Shown here: one piece after another, positions 31,618-38,475 of the stretch
Position numbering within the stretch: the stretch's first letter is position 1
Layout of the letters: every line of letters begins with the position of its first letter
Assembly: GCA_011525385.1 (NCBI GenBank)
Contig: WTGF01000049.1
Span: 17,565-81,564 of the forward strand
Length of the DNA: 64,000 bases
Origin: Chloroflexota bacterium
Lineage (GTDB): Bacteria; Chloroflexota; Anaerolineae; Aggregatilineales; Phototrophicaceae
Reading direction: 5' to 3'
Program-made: the position numbers and the translations under genes
Notes under the pieces: model-generated
Database searches by the model: none
What the model saw: only the letters and a program-made list of their open reading frames with translations
What the model was told of the DNA's origin: nothing

Positions 31618-32301
31618 TTACATGCGTTCCACTTCCATAAAGCTGAGCACAACAGCGGTTTCGCGACCGAAGAAATCAACCATGACGCGCACTTTCTCGC
31701 GACCGGAATCGATCGACGCCACCGTGCCGGGAAAATCATTGAATGGCCCCCCGACGATGCGCACGCGCTCGCCGATCTTGTAATCGACCTTGACCACCAT
31801 GTCTTCGGAATCCATCCGATCCATGATTCGCTTGACCTCTTCGTCGCGCAGCGGCGTCGGCTGGTTCTCGCCCCCGACAAAGCCAACCACGCCCGGCGTA
31901 TTGCGCACCGTGTACCAGGCGTCCTTGTCCAACTCAGCTTCTTCCTTATTCCAGCGCATCTGTACCATGACATAACCGGGGAAGACGCGTTTCTCCACGG
32001 TGCGGCGCTTGCCGTCCTTGACCTCGATTTCATCTTCAGTGGGGATCAGCACATCGTAGATCTGATCTTGCATGCCCATGCTGTCAATGCGCTGGCGCAA
32101 GGCGTGTTCGACTTTCTTTTCATAACCGGAATAGCAGTGGATGAAAAACCAGCTACGCTTGGAATCGTCCTCGTCGGCCCCATCGTCAAGTACGATGTTC
32201 AGTCCTTCGACGTCTTCTTCCGGCCCCGTCGCATCATCCATATAGACCGGATCGGGATCGTAGTCGGTCGCTTGCTGTATGTCTTTCGGTTGTTCGCTCA
32301 T
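31618..32301 (-). CDS. nusG: Transcription termination/antitermination factor NusG with acidic N-terminal extension
   Basis: 227 aa from ATG 32301 (AAGAGA upstream); TTG 32316 would add five residues. The NGN domain starts about residue 49 (SWFFIHCYSGYEKKVEHAL) and includes VFPGYVMVQM and TPGVVGFVGG; the KOW domain is GERVRIVGGPFNDFPGTVASI. The first ~48 residues are an unusual Asp/Glu-rich extension (DPDPVYMDDATGPEEDVEG). NusG binds RNA polymerase and stimulates elongation and Rho action. Other phyla have insertions in NusG, but the role of this tail is unknown. Confidence 0.95.
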   Translation of the reverse strand: MSEQPKDIQQATDYDPDPVYMDDATGPEEDVEGLNIVLDDGADEDDSKRSWFFIHCYSGYEKKVEHALRQRIDSMGMQDQIYDVLIPTEDEIEVKDGKRRTVEKRVFPGYVMVQMRWNKEEAELDKDAWYTVRNTPGVVGFVGGENQPTPLRDEEVKRIMDRMDSEDMVVKVDYKIGERVRIVGGPFNDFPGTVASIDSGREKVRVMVDFFGRETAVVLSFMEVERM

Positions 32302-32428
32302 AATTCTCTTCTTCAATAAGCCTGCTGCCCGTTGGAACTATGGGCTGGACTCCCTGCCTGCGATCGGCGAAGGATTTCTCCCCCGCCCTACGGTTGGTAT
32401 TGACCTGACCCAAGCCGCAGTCAAGTGC

Positions 32429-32815
32429 CTAAATCGAGCCACGGCGGATCATAAGCAAGGCGAAGCCCACCATGGCCACAATCACCGCCAGCAGCATCCA
32501 GGCATAACCCGGGTTAAGCCCGATGCGCATGAATTCGGACCAGATCACAGCCAAAATGCCCAGAAATATGGCGGAGGCAATCGTGACGTTAATGCAAAGT
32601 ATGGTCAGGCGCCGCGTATCTTCGCGGTTGGGCCAGGCAACTTTGTTCAACTCCGACCGGACATTCACAAAATAGTCCACCATCTGGTAGAGCGGGCGGG
32701 TCATGGTATTGCCCTGCGGCTCTGGCTTGCCCTTCTTGATCTTGCGCGTCCGGCGACCCGGGGTCGCGGTACCCTTCCGTTCGGTGATCGCGCCCTCGCT
32801 CTTGTCCGCTGCCAT
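32429..32815 (-). CDS. secE: Preprotein translocase subunit SecE
   Basis: 128 aa from ATG 32815, with GAGGAGG 7 bp upstream. A basic/Pro-rich cytoplasmic region is followed by the SecE signature YFVNVRSELNKVAWPNREDTRRLT (about 64-87), a membrane helix (about 88-110) and a second hydrophobic segment near the C-terminus (AWMLLAVIVAMVGFALLMI). The second helix is unusual for short SecE, which normally has one. It forms the SecYEG channel. Located directly after tRNA-Trp. Confidence 0.93.
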   Translation of the reverse strand: MAADKSEGAITERKGTATPGRRTRKIKKGKPEPQGNTMTRPLYQMVDYFVNVRSELNKVAWPNREDTRRLTILCINVTIASAIFLGILAVIWSEFMRIGLNPGYAWMLLAVIVAMVGFALLMIRRGSI

Positions 32816-32897
32816 GGTTCCGGCCTCCTCGCAAACTCTTTTCGGCGATTGCCGATGAATAAACACCGTCTCGGTGGACGGTGTTTAAGGATCTCGT

Positions 32898-32970
32898 CAG
32901 GGGCAGAAAGACTCGAACTCTCGACCTACGGTTTTGGAGACCGTCGCTCTACCAACTGAGCTATACCCCT
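32898..32970 (-). tRNA. tRNA-Trp (anticodon CCA)
   Basis: 73 nt. Acceptor AGGGGTA pairs with TGCCCCT; D-arm AGCTCAGTTGGTAGAGC; anticodon loop CTCCAAA; T-loop GTTCGAGTC; discriminator G. No encoded CCA end. Lies between rpmG and secE, the conserved position. Confidence 0.97.
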
Positions 32971-33020
32971 ATAATTCGCTTTCTAATCCAACCGACTATA
33001 CATTAATACGCAGCCAAAAG

Positions 33021-33182
33021 CTACTTGGTTTCCCGATAGACCACATGCCGGCGCAAATAGGGATCATACTTGCGCAATTCAAGACGCCCCTGGGTATTAC
33101 GACGGCTCTTCTCGGTGATATAGATGTGACCGCTCTCGGTGCTGCGCATCTTTACGACAATGCGCTGTCCCTTCTTCGCCAT
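33021..33182 (-). CDS. rpmG: 50S ribosomal protein L33
   Basis: 53 aa. [19 protein letters not shown] followed by [20 protein letters not shown] and [14 protein letters not shown] is typical L33. It lacks the two CxxC pairs of the zinc-binding form, so it is the Zn-independent (C-minus) type. Placed between tRNA-Thr(GGT) and tRNA-Trp. The ribosome site (GAGGATGGGAGATAAGAC) is within 20 bp upstream. Confidence 0.93.
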   Translation of the reverse strand: MAKKGQRIVVKMRSTESGHIYITEKSRRNTQGRLELRKYDPYLRRHVVYRETK

Positions 33183-33231
33183 GTCTTATCTCCCATCCTC
33201 AGCCCCTCATCAAGCAGTTGAGGCGATTTTC

Positions 33232-33260
33232 GGGCGACCAGATTGGTCGCCCCTACAATT
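33232..33260 (+). repeat. GGGCGACC palindromic repeat, copy 2
   Basis: Identical to the copy at 10274-10302 through the hairpin and trailing CTACAATT. It lies within the operon between tRNA-Thr(GGT) and rpmG, so it is transcribed there and could form a processing or attenuation hairpin. Confidence 0.8.
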
Positions 33261-33298
33261 CTCGCCACTATTTGCCGCTGCCCCTTCTTGTCCGCAAG

Positions 33299-33370
33299 AG
33301 CCTCCGATGAGATTTGAACTCATGACCTCGCCCTTACCAAGGGAGCGCTCTACCCCTGAGCTACGGAGGC
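33299..33370 (-). tRNA. tRNA-Thr (anticodon GGT)
   Basis: 72 nt. Acceptor GCCTCCG/CGGAGGC, D-arm AGCTCAGGGGTAGAGC, anticodon loop TTGGTAA, T-loop GTTCAAATC, discriminator T. One T-C mismatch (28-42) in the anticodon stem. No encoded CCA. Confidence 0.95.
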
Positions 33371-33437
33371 GTGCAACCGCGAGTTGGCTGAACAATGTAC
33401 GCTTCGTCGATATTGGCAAAGCGATTTGCAACGATAG

Positions 33438-33520
33438 TGGGCCGGACTGGATTCGAACCAGTGTAGGCTCTCGCCAGCGAATTTACAGTCCGCCCCCTTT
33501 AGCCACTCGGGCACCGACCC
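33438..33520 (-). tRNA. tRNA-Tyr (anticodon GTA)
   Basis: 83 nt with a long variable arm (class II). Acceptor GGGTCGG/CCGGCCC, anticodon loop CTGTAAA, T-arm CTGGTTCGAATCCAG, discriminator A. Confidence 0.96.
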
Positions 33521-33545
33521 GCATAAGATTTGCTTGTTAAGCCAG

Positions 33546-33618
33546 AGCCACCACTGGGACTCGAACCCAGAACAACCTGTTTACAAAACAGGTGCTCTGC
33601 CAATTGAGCTATGGTGGC
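33546..33618 (-). tRNA. tRNA-Thr (anticodon TGT)
   Basis: 73 nt. Acceptor GCCACCA/TGGTGGC, D-arm AGCTCAATTGGCAGAGC, anticodon arm CCTGT-TTTGTAA-ACAGG, T-loop GTTCGAGTC. First gene of the operon. Confidence 0.97.
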
Positions 33619-33629
33619 ATAGCCGATGC

Positions 33630-33658
33630 AGTATAGCATGGCGGCAGAGCTTGCTCAA
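33630..33658 (-). promoter_or_regulatory. Operon promoter P2
   Basis: On the minus strand, TTGAGC (33658-33653), 17-bp spacer, TATACT (33635-33630), placing the start just upstream of tRNA-Thr(TGT). Confidence 0.75.
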
Positions 33659-33688
33659 GGAGTTTTCCCGGGAGCGGTAGCGTCAAGT

Positions 33689-33717
33689 ATTCTACGACGG
33701 CGCTTTGGCCGTGTCAA
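33689..33717 (-). promoter_or_regulatory. Operon promoter P1
   Basis: On the minus strand, perfect TTGACA (33717-33712), 17-bp spacer, TAGAAT (33694-33689). In tandem with P2, 59 bp further upstream, as is common for stable-RNA operons. Confidence 0.8.
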
Positions 33718-34118
33718 GTGCGCGGCCGCGGGGATGGCAGTGTATCCTTTTCGGTTACAACAGAAAATCCTAAGCACCGAGTGGCGCGTAGGGCGCGCAG
33801 ACGCAGCCCGCCGACAGAGCCCTTCAACACCGGGGGCAGCGAGGGCAAAAAGAGGGCTTCATTGCCAGTTTGCCGCCGGAAGAAATGTTTTTTCGGCAGT
33901 TTGGCCGATTGCCGGCAAGGTCTATGAAGTTGTTAAGGCGCGGGATTGGGATCAGGGTAGCATGGTATCGGGCGGAGGCGGCGACTATATAGTCGCGTTT
34001 TAGTAAAGCGATTAAAGCCGCACGGCGCGTAACCGGCGAGAGGACAGCCGGCGATCACGCAGAATAATCCAGGCAGCTCGCGCTGGAGTCGCCCGTAGAT
34101 TCTATGATGCGCATTTTC

Positions 34119-34145
34119 GGGCGACCTGACAGGTCGCTCCTACAA
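34119..34145 (+). repeat. GGGCGACC palindromic repeat, copy 3 (diverged)
   Basis: GGGCGACCTGACAGGTCGCT then CCTACAA; one arm position differs from copies 1 and 2. A half-copy (AGTCGCCCGTAGATT) lies just before at about 34087. Confidence 0.7.
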
Positions 34146-34312
34146 GGCTTGTCTGTATGTTGTAGTTTGGGTCGTCAAATGGTGTTATTTTCTTGCTGTC
34201 GAACGCGCATTTGCGTCCATTTAGATCACCGGAATTGAGTACCGGGCAAGTCATACAGGTTTCGACGTGATTGTAGATGGAGTTTGTCAGGTTTATTAAG
34301 CAAGAGGGCGAG

Positions 34313-35224
34313 TTATTCGGAAGCATCCGGCTCCAGGAAATCCTCAGCCGCATAAGCTGGGTTCGGATAGTTGTAGAAGCCGCGACCGGTTTTCACACCC
34401 AGATCGCCGCGCGCTACTTTTTCTGTCAAAATCGGTCGGGGCAGGTCGTCTCGATCGCCAGATTCTTCGGCATAGCGCATTTCGATATCGTAGATGACGT
34501 CGAGGCCGATGCGATCCATCTGCGCGAAGGGGGGCGGCTGCTCGCGTCCAAATTTGATCATCCAGGCGCGGTCGATATCTTCCACCGCCGCGATGCCGCT
34601 ATCAGCCACTTTCATCACCTCTTTTTTGATCGCCCGCCAGACACGATTGAAAATGAAGCCCGTGCTTTCCCCCCTCACCCGCAGTGGCAAGACGCCAATT
34701 GCGCGCGCGAATGCGGACAGGGCATCCAGCACATCGTCGCGCGTAGAACTGCCGCCGCCGATTTCCACCATCGGGCTATCCCAAACCGTCAGATAAAAAT
34801 GCAAATTCGCCACCTGTTCCGGGCGCTCGGTAGCGTCTTCCAAGGCGCTGATGCGGATCGACGAACTGTTGCTGGCGATGATCGCGCCTTCGCGGGCCAG
34901 ACCGTCGATTTGCTTGAACACCCTCCGTTTGAGTTCAAGCTGCTCCGGCACCGCTTCAATCGCCAGATCGGCATCGCGGGTGGCGAGGGAAAGATCCGCT
35001 TCATAGCGCAAGTTACCCAGAATCGCGCTGCGCGCGTTCTCCGCTTCGACACCGGAAGCGATCCACTCGGCGACGATTCGCTCTTGAGCCGCCTTGGCAT
35101 CCGCCAAAACGGAATCGTCGATGTCAAACACGACGACCGAAATGCCGTTTCGCGCGATTTGCAAGGAAATCTGTCGTCCCATCGTGCCCGCGCCGATCAC
35201 CGCCACTCGCTTAATCTTGATCAT
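34313..35224 (-). CDS. 3-hydroxyacyl-CoA dehydrogenase-type protein (second of tandem pair)
   Basis: 303 aa from ATG 35224; residues further upstream in the frame are antisense-like. The Rossmann start is VAVIGAGTMGRQISLQIARNG, followed by ADLAIEAVPEQLELKRRVF, ASNSSSIRISAL and the C-terminal 3HCDH domain (GFIFNRVWRAIKKEV, GVKTGRGFYNYP). The catalytic His normally found in (G/A)xHFFNP appears as NLHFYLTV, so the conserved Pro-containing loop differs. It overlaps the upstream paralogue by 14 bp. Probably in fatty-acid or related hydroxyacid oxidation, NAD-linked. Confidence 0.82.
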   Translation of the reverse strand: MIKIKRVAVIGAGTMGRQISLQIARNGISVVVFDIDDSVLADAKAAQERIVAEWIASGVEAENARSAILGNLRYEADLSLATRDADLAIEAVPEQLELKRRVFKQIDGLAREGAIIASNSSSIRISALEDATERPEQVANLHFYLTVWDSPMVEIGGGSSTRDDVLDALSAFARAIGVLPLRVRGESTGFIFNRVWRAIKKEVMKVADSGIAAVEDIDRAWMIKFGREQPPPFAQMDRIGLDVIYDIEMRYAEESGDRDDLPRPILTEKVARGDLGVKTGRGFYNYPNPAYAAEDFLEPDASE

Positions 35225-36188
35225 CACCAGTTCCTCGCGGCGCGAAGTTCTGTGGCGGCAGTTCACCCAGCAACTGGTTAAGCGCCGCGTAACGTCTGTC
35301 GCGCTCCAGCAGCAGCATGTCTCGTTCCGCCGGGCTGTATTCGTAGAAGCCGCCCAAGCTTTTGGCGCCATGCCGGCCTTCGGCGACGATCCTTTTCAGC
35401 AGTTCGGGCGCTTCCCAATCAGATCCCAAGCCTTCTGCCAACACGGAGAAGATACTTTCATAAACGTCCAATCCAGCCATGTCCGCAATCTGGAAGGGAC
35501 CGTAAAACGGCAAGCGGAAACCGAAACTGCCGCGGAGCAATTCATCCAATTCCCCCGGTGTCGCCAAGCCCTCGGCAACGCAGGCGACCGCTTCGCGGAA
35601 GAGCGCAAACTGAATGCGATTGGCTACAAAGCCGGGAGCGCTTTCGACCGCCGCCGGACGTTTGCCGATCTTCAGCAGAAACTCGCGCAGCCGCTCGACA
35701 ACCGCCACATCGGTTCGCGACGAGGGAATGATTTCCACCGCCGGCGTCCACTCAGGCGGATTAAACCAATGCATGCCCAGGAAGCGCTCATCGCGGTTGA
35801 CGAAAGCTGCGAGGTCATCTATGGGCAGCGATGAAGTATTTGTCGCGATGATGGCATCGAGGGGCGTGCCCCTGTCGCAGGCGGATAGTACCTCGCGCTT
35901 GATGTCGATGTTTTCCGGCACCGCTTCCAGAACCAGGTCGACATCGGCGACCGCAGTTGCCAGGTTCTTTGCCGTTTTCACGGCGGCTGCCCTGTCCAGG
36001 GCGGATGGCTCAAGCAAACCCGCGTCTACATGCGCCCGCACACGGTTAGCGAGTCGCTTTAAGGCCAACTCGGATAACTCTGGACTTGCGTCAACGAGCA
36101 TGACATCCAAGCCCGCTACGGCGAAGCATTCGGCGATTCCCAAGCCCATCGTCCCGGCGCCAATGATGGCTGTGCGTTGTGGATTCAT
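35211..36188 (-). CDS. 3-hydroxyacyl-CoA dehydrogenase (first of tandem pair)
   Basis: 325 aa. NAD-binding TAIIGAGTMGLGIAECFAVAG, ADVDLVLEAVPENIDIKREV, ATNTSSLPIDDLA and the catalytic GMHWFNPPEWTPAVEII (His in the GxHxFNP motif). The C-terminal domain has APGFVANRIQFALFREA and GRHGAKSLGGFYEYS. Converts (S)-3-hydroxyacyl-CoA to 3-ketoacyl-CoA or acts on a similar branched substrate. The pair is co-translated; no thiolase or acyl-CoA dehydrogenase is adjacent, so the specific substrate is open. Confidence 0.88.
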   Translation of the reverse strand: MNPQRTAIIGAGTMGLGIAECFAVAGLDVMLVDASPELSELALKRLANRVRAHVDAGLLEPSALDRAAAVKTAKNLATAVADVDLVLEAVPENIDIKREVLSACDRGTPLDAIIATNTSSLPIDDLAAFVNRDERFLGMHWFNPPEWTPAVEIIPSSRTDVAVVERLREFLLKIGKRPAAVESAPGFVANRIQFALFREAVACVAEGLATPGELDELLRGSFGFRLPFYGPFQIADMAGLDVYESIFSVLAEGLGSDWEAPELLKRIVAEGRHGAKSLGGFYEYSPAERDMLLLERDRRYAALNQLLGELPPQNFAPRGTGDDQD

Positions 36189-36285
36189 ATGAACTCCTGG
36201 ATACCAGTCGGCCAGCCGAATTGTCAGCCCTTGCCGATCAAGTTCTCAGTCGGCTTAGAAAGGGCTTCACACCTAGAATAGGAAG

Positions 36286-36306
36286 GGGCGACCCATTGGG
36301 TCGCCC
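36286..36306 (-). repeat. GGGCGACC palindromic repeat, copy 4 (inverted)
   Basis: GGGCGACCC-ATT-GGGTCGCCC, 9-bp arms; in minus orientation it reads GGCGGGCGACCCAATGGGTC then GCCCC, like the start of copy 1. Lies in the 245-bp spacer upstream of the dehydrogenase pair. Confidence 0.7.
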
Positions 36307-36433
36307 GCCAAGAAATCCACGAACCGGATAATTCAGGCTATACAAATCGGATAACGCGGAAGACCCCAATCGGAGCCCTCCGCCTCTTAATGCGGTAAGC
36401 GTTTAATCTACACTCAAAAGCCGCAGCGACGAC

Positions 36434-37225
36434 CTAGCGGCGCCTACCGGGGTGGCGTCCGCGCCGGCCATCCACCAAGAGCGTTTCCATTGCGCTGTAC
36501 TGCGACTCATAGGAATAGGCTTGCATCTGCGAGGCCTGAACGCCCGCCGCGACGATCGTGCCGCAACCTAGATTCGGATTATTGAGACATGTCAGCACAT
36601 CATGCCCGGGCAATGTCTGCGTGATAATCACCTGCGTCCGCTCGGCGTAGGAAACATGCTGTTCCTTTTCGTGCAGCGCCTCTTTGCCTTCGTAGAACAT
36701 GACGCCGGCCTCACTCGCGACAGCCATGCGCGTCTTTGAAGCGGCGAACAGTTCCCGCTGGCTCAGGTTAAACTGTCGCTCGGAGGTCACAATCATGCTC
36801 ACTTGGGGCGCTTGCTGGAGCCGCTCTAGCTCTTTCTGAGCTTCGCGCAACTCTTTGTCGGTCACCACAAGCTGCTGATTGCGCTGCTGCAAGGCGCGCA
36901 GGGAGTTGCCCCATCTGGCCTTTATTTGATCTCGCTCGTTGTACAAGGCGCGGATTTTGTTGTAGGCGGCGTCGAGCTGTTGCGCGCTCTGCTGCAATGC
37001 GCGCGATTCATTCTCCAGCGCCGCTTGAGTTTGAGCGAGTTCACTCTGTGTCAGAGCGAGCTCACGCTGACTCGCAGTCAATTCTTCATGGACCGCGGAA
37101 AGCTCGGCCATGAGGTTTTTGACGCCACCGACCACCATCACGATTATGATGGCGAAGGCGATCAGCAAGCCAAGCAACCGTGACCAGAAAACTGACTTTC
37201 TCTTCGGGAAATCGTTGACTTTCAT
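36434..37225 (-). CDS. Membrane-anchored coiled-coil protein, unknown
   Basis: 263 aa from ATG 37225, chosen because GGAGGT lies 5 bp upstream. One membrane helix (about 14-33, LLGLLIAFAIIIVMVVGG), then a long coiled coil (about 38-140) with heptads such as ELTASQRELALTQSELAQTQ. A C-terminal domain of about 120 residues follows (QVSMIVTSERQFNLSQREL, GHDVLTCLNNPNLGCGTIV) with a basic GRRGRHPGRRR end. I do not recognise the family. It has its own promoter with an operator-like palindrome at 37288-37299, so it is probably separately regulated although it follows sdhB. Confidence 0.6.
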   Translation of the reverse strand: MKVNDFPKRKSVFWSRLLGLLIAFAIIIVMVVGGVKNLMAELSAVHEELTASQRELALTQSELAQTQAALENESRALQQSAQQLDAAYNKIRALYNERDQIKARWGNSLRALQQRNQQLVVTDKELREAQKELERLQQAPQVSMIVTSERQFNLSQRELFAASKTRMAVASEAGVMFYEGKEALHEKEQHVSYAERTQVIITQTLPGHDVLTCLNNPNLGCGTIVAAGVQASQMQAYSYESQYSAMETLLVDGRRGRHPGRRR

Positions 37226-37271
37226 ACTGACCTCCAAATAACGAACTATATGAACGGTGAGAATTTCCTAG

Positions 37272-37300
37272 AGTCTACCAGATATTATGGTAATTACCAA
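37272..37300 (-). promoter_or_regulatory. Promoter with overlapping 12-bp palindrome upstream of the coiled-coil gene
   Basis: Minus strand TTGGTA (37300-37295), 17-bp spacer, TAGACT (37277-37272). The perfect palindrome TGGTAATTACCA (37288-37299) covers the -35, as a repressor site would. Confidence 0.55.
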
Positions 37301-37301
37301 A

Positions 37302-38045
37302 TTATTGTACCTCATTTGGTCGAATAATGCCGTCGGTTCTGCCTTTGCGGATTGCCAACTTGACCTCGCCGATGGCCCGAGTGACCTCAATATCGCGTGG
37401 ACAGGCGGGCGTACAGTTAAAAATGGTGCGGCAGCGCCAAACGCCGTCAGGCTCACTGAGGACGTCAAGGCGCTCTTTCCCGGCTTGATCGCGGGTATCA
37501 AATATGAAGCGGTGCGCCCCGACGATCGCAGCCGGACCGACGTAATGTCCGTTGGCCCAAAAGCTGGGGCAGGAAGTCGTACAGCAAGCGCAGAGGATGC
37601 ACTTGGTGGAATCGTCGAAGAGTTCGCGATCTTCCTGCGTCTGCAGCCGTTCGCGTCCGTCCTCCGGCACCGGATCCTCATTGACGAAGAAGGGCATGAC
37701 GCGCTTGTAATGGTCGAAGAAGGGTTCCATATCGACGATCAGATCTTTGATCACAGGCAATCCCAGAATCGGCTCAACTTGCACGCGTTCCCCGACATCT
37801 TGAACGAGCATCTTGCAAGCCAGGCGATTGACACCGTTGATGCGCATGGCATCAGAGCCGCAGACGCCGTGCGCGCAGGAGCGCCGCAGCGACAGGGAAC
37901 CGTCTTGTTCCCATTTGATGCGATGCAGCATCTCCAGGACGCGATCGGCCGGATCGACATCGGAGAGGACAAACTCTTGCCAATAAGGCTTTTCCCTGCC
38001 AGGAACTTCCGGGTTCTGCCGTCTGATTTTGAAGGTTACGTCCAT
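37302..38045 (-). CDS. sdhB: Succinate dehydrogenase iron-sulfur subunit
   Basis: 247 aa. [2Fe-2S] ligands in CAHGVCGSDAMRING...LAC (third ligand Asp, as in E. coli SdhB). The [4Fe-4S] and [3Fe-4S] cysteines are in CILCACCTTSCPSFW and CRTIFNCTPACPRDI. Passes electrons from SdhA FAD to quinone at the membrane. Its first ten codons are duplicated 384 bp upstream (38399-38436), and a small ORF lies between. It ends with the TAA at 37302, 77 bp before the coiled-coil gene's start. Confidence 0.95.
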   Translation of the reverse strand: MDVTFKIRRQNPEVPGREKPYWQEFVLSDVDPADRVLEMLHRIKWEQDGSLSLRRSCAHGVCGSDAMRINGVNRLACKMLVQDVGERVQVEPILGLPVIKDLIVDMEPFFDHYKRVMPFFVNEDPVPEDGRERLQTQEDRELFDDSTKCILCACCTTSCPSFWANGHYVGPAAIVGAHRFIFDTRDQAGKERLDVLSEPDGVWRCRTIFNCTPACPRDIEVTRAIGEVKLAIRKGRTDGIIRPNEVQ

Positions 38046-38060
38046 TCGTTCACGTCCAGT

Positions 38061-38324
38061 CTACATGCGGATTAGCAAGTTTAGCGCCAGGAGATAGATT
38101 AAGAGCGCGATACAAGCCGCGAAAATGACGCGGTATTCTTTTGACAAGGATTTGATGCAATATCCTATTTTCACGGATTCCACAAGCGCCGCCCCCGCTG
38201 CCTTGAGGAGGAATTTTTGAATGAGCAAAATGATGTAAAGAACATACAAATAAATGAGCCGAACAAGCATGCCACATAATCGAACTTGCCCAACGATGAT
38301 TCTCACGATCGGTTTGTCCATCAT
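38061..38324 (-). CDS. Small membrane ORF inserted between sdhA and sdhB
   Basis: 87 aa. Two hydrophobic segments (LIYLYVLYIILLIQKFLL and VIFAACIALLIYLLALNLLI) separated by a basic stretch. No clear ribosome site before ATG 38324 and no known family. Base composition (many A/T, TAAAGAACATACAAATAAAT) differs from the flanking sdh genes. It lies exactly within the segment bounded by the duplicated sdhB 5' sequence. It may be a recently inserted gene or a chance frame. Confidence 0.4.
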   Translation of the reverse strand: MMDKPIVRIIVGQVRLCGMLVRLIYLYVLYIILLIQKFLLKAAGAALVESVKIGYCIKSLSKEYRVIFAACIALLIYLLALNLLIRM

Positions 38325-38398
38325 ATCGGTCTACTCTAGATTTGCCAGCGAAGGGATCAGACATAAAGATATTTTTCGCATGAAGGGCGCCCCGGGGG

Positions 38399-38436
38399 TC
38401 TGCCGTCTGATTTTGAAGGTTACATCCATCGTTCAT
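38399..38436 (-). pseudogene. Duplicated 5' end of sdhB
   Basis: The 25 bp at 38399-38423 are identical to 38015-38039, and similarity continues through the start codon. On the minus strand this reads MDVTFKIRRQ like sdhB, then diverges to a stop within 33 codons. Confidence 0.7.
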
Positions 38437-38475
38437 TTATCCCTATATGCCTTGTTGATATTCGCAGGGGGTCGC

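Larger units (their letters stand above)
33619..34312. other. ~690-bp non-coding stretch upstream of the tRNA/ribosomal operon
   Basis: Contains P2 and P1 (33630-33717), a 16-bp perfect palindrome GCGACTATATAGTCGC (33981-33996) and a GGGCGACC repeat (34119-34145). Open frames in it (for example about 33626-34003 on the plus strand) have unbalanced composition and run across the promoters, so I do not call a gene. Confidence 0.55.

Noticed and set aside
33626..34003. 125-codon frame upstream of the tRNA operon
   Set aside because: Runs across two near-consensus promoters on the other strand and has mixed, unpatterned composition.
34102..34353. 83-codon minus-strand frame with several Cys
   Set aside because: Overlaps a palindromic repeat and the 3' end of the dehydrogenase gene; no ribosome site or family features.
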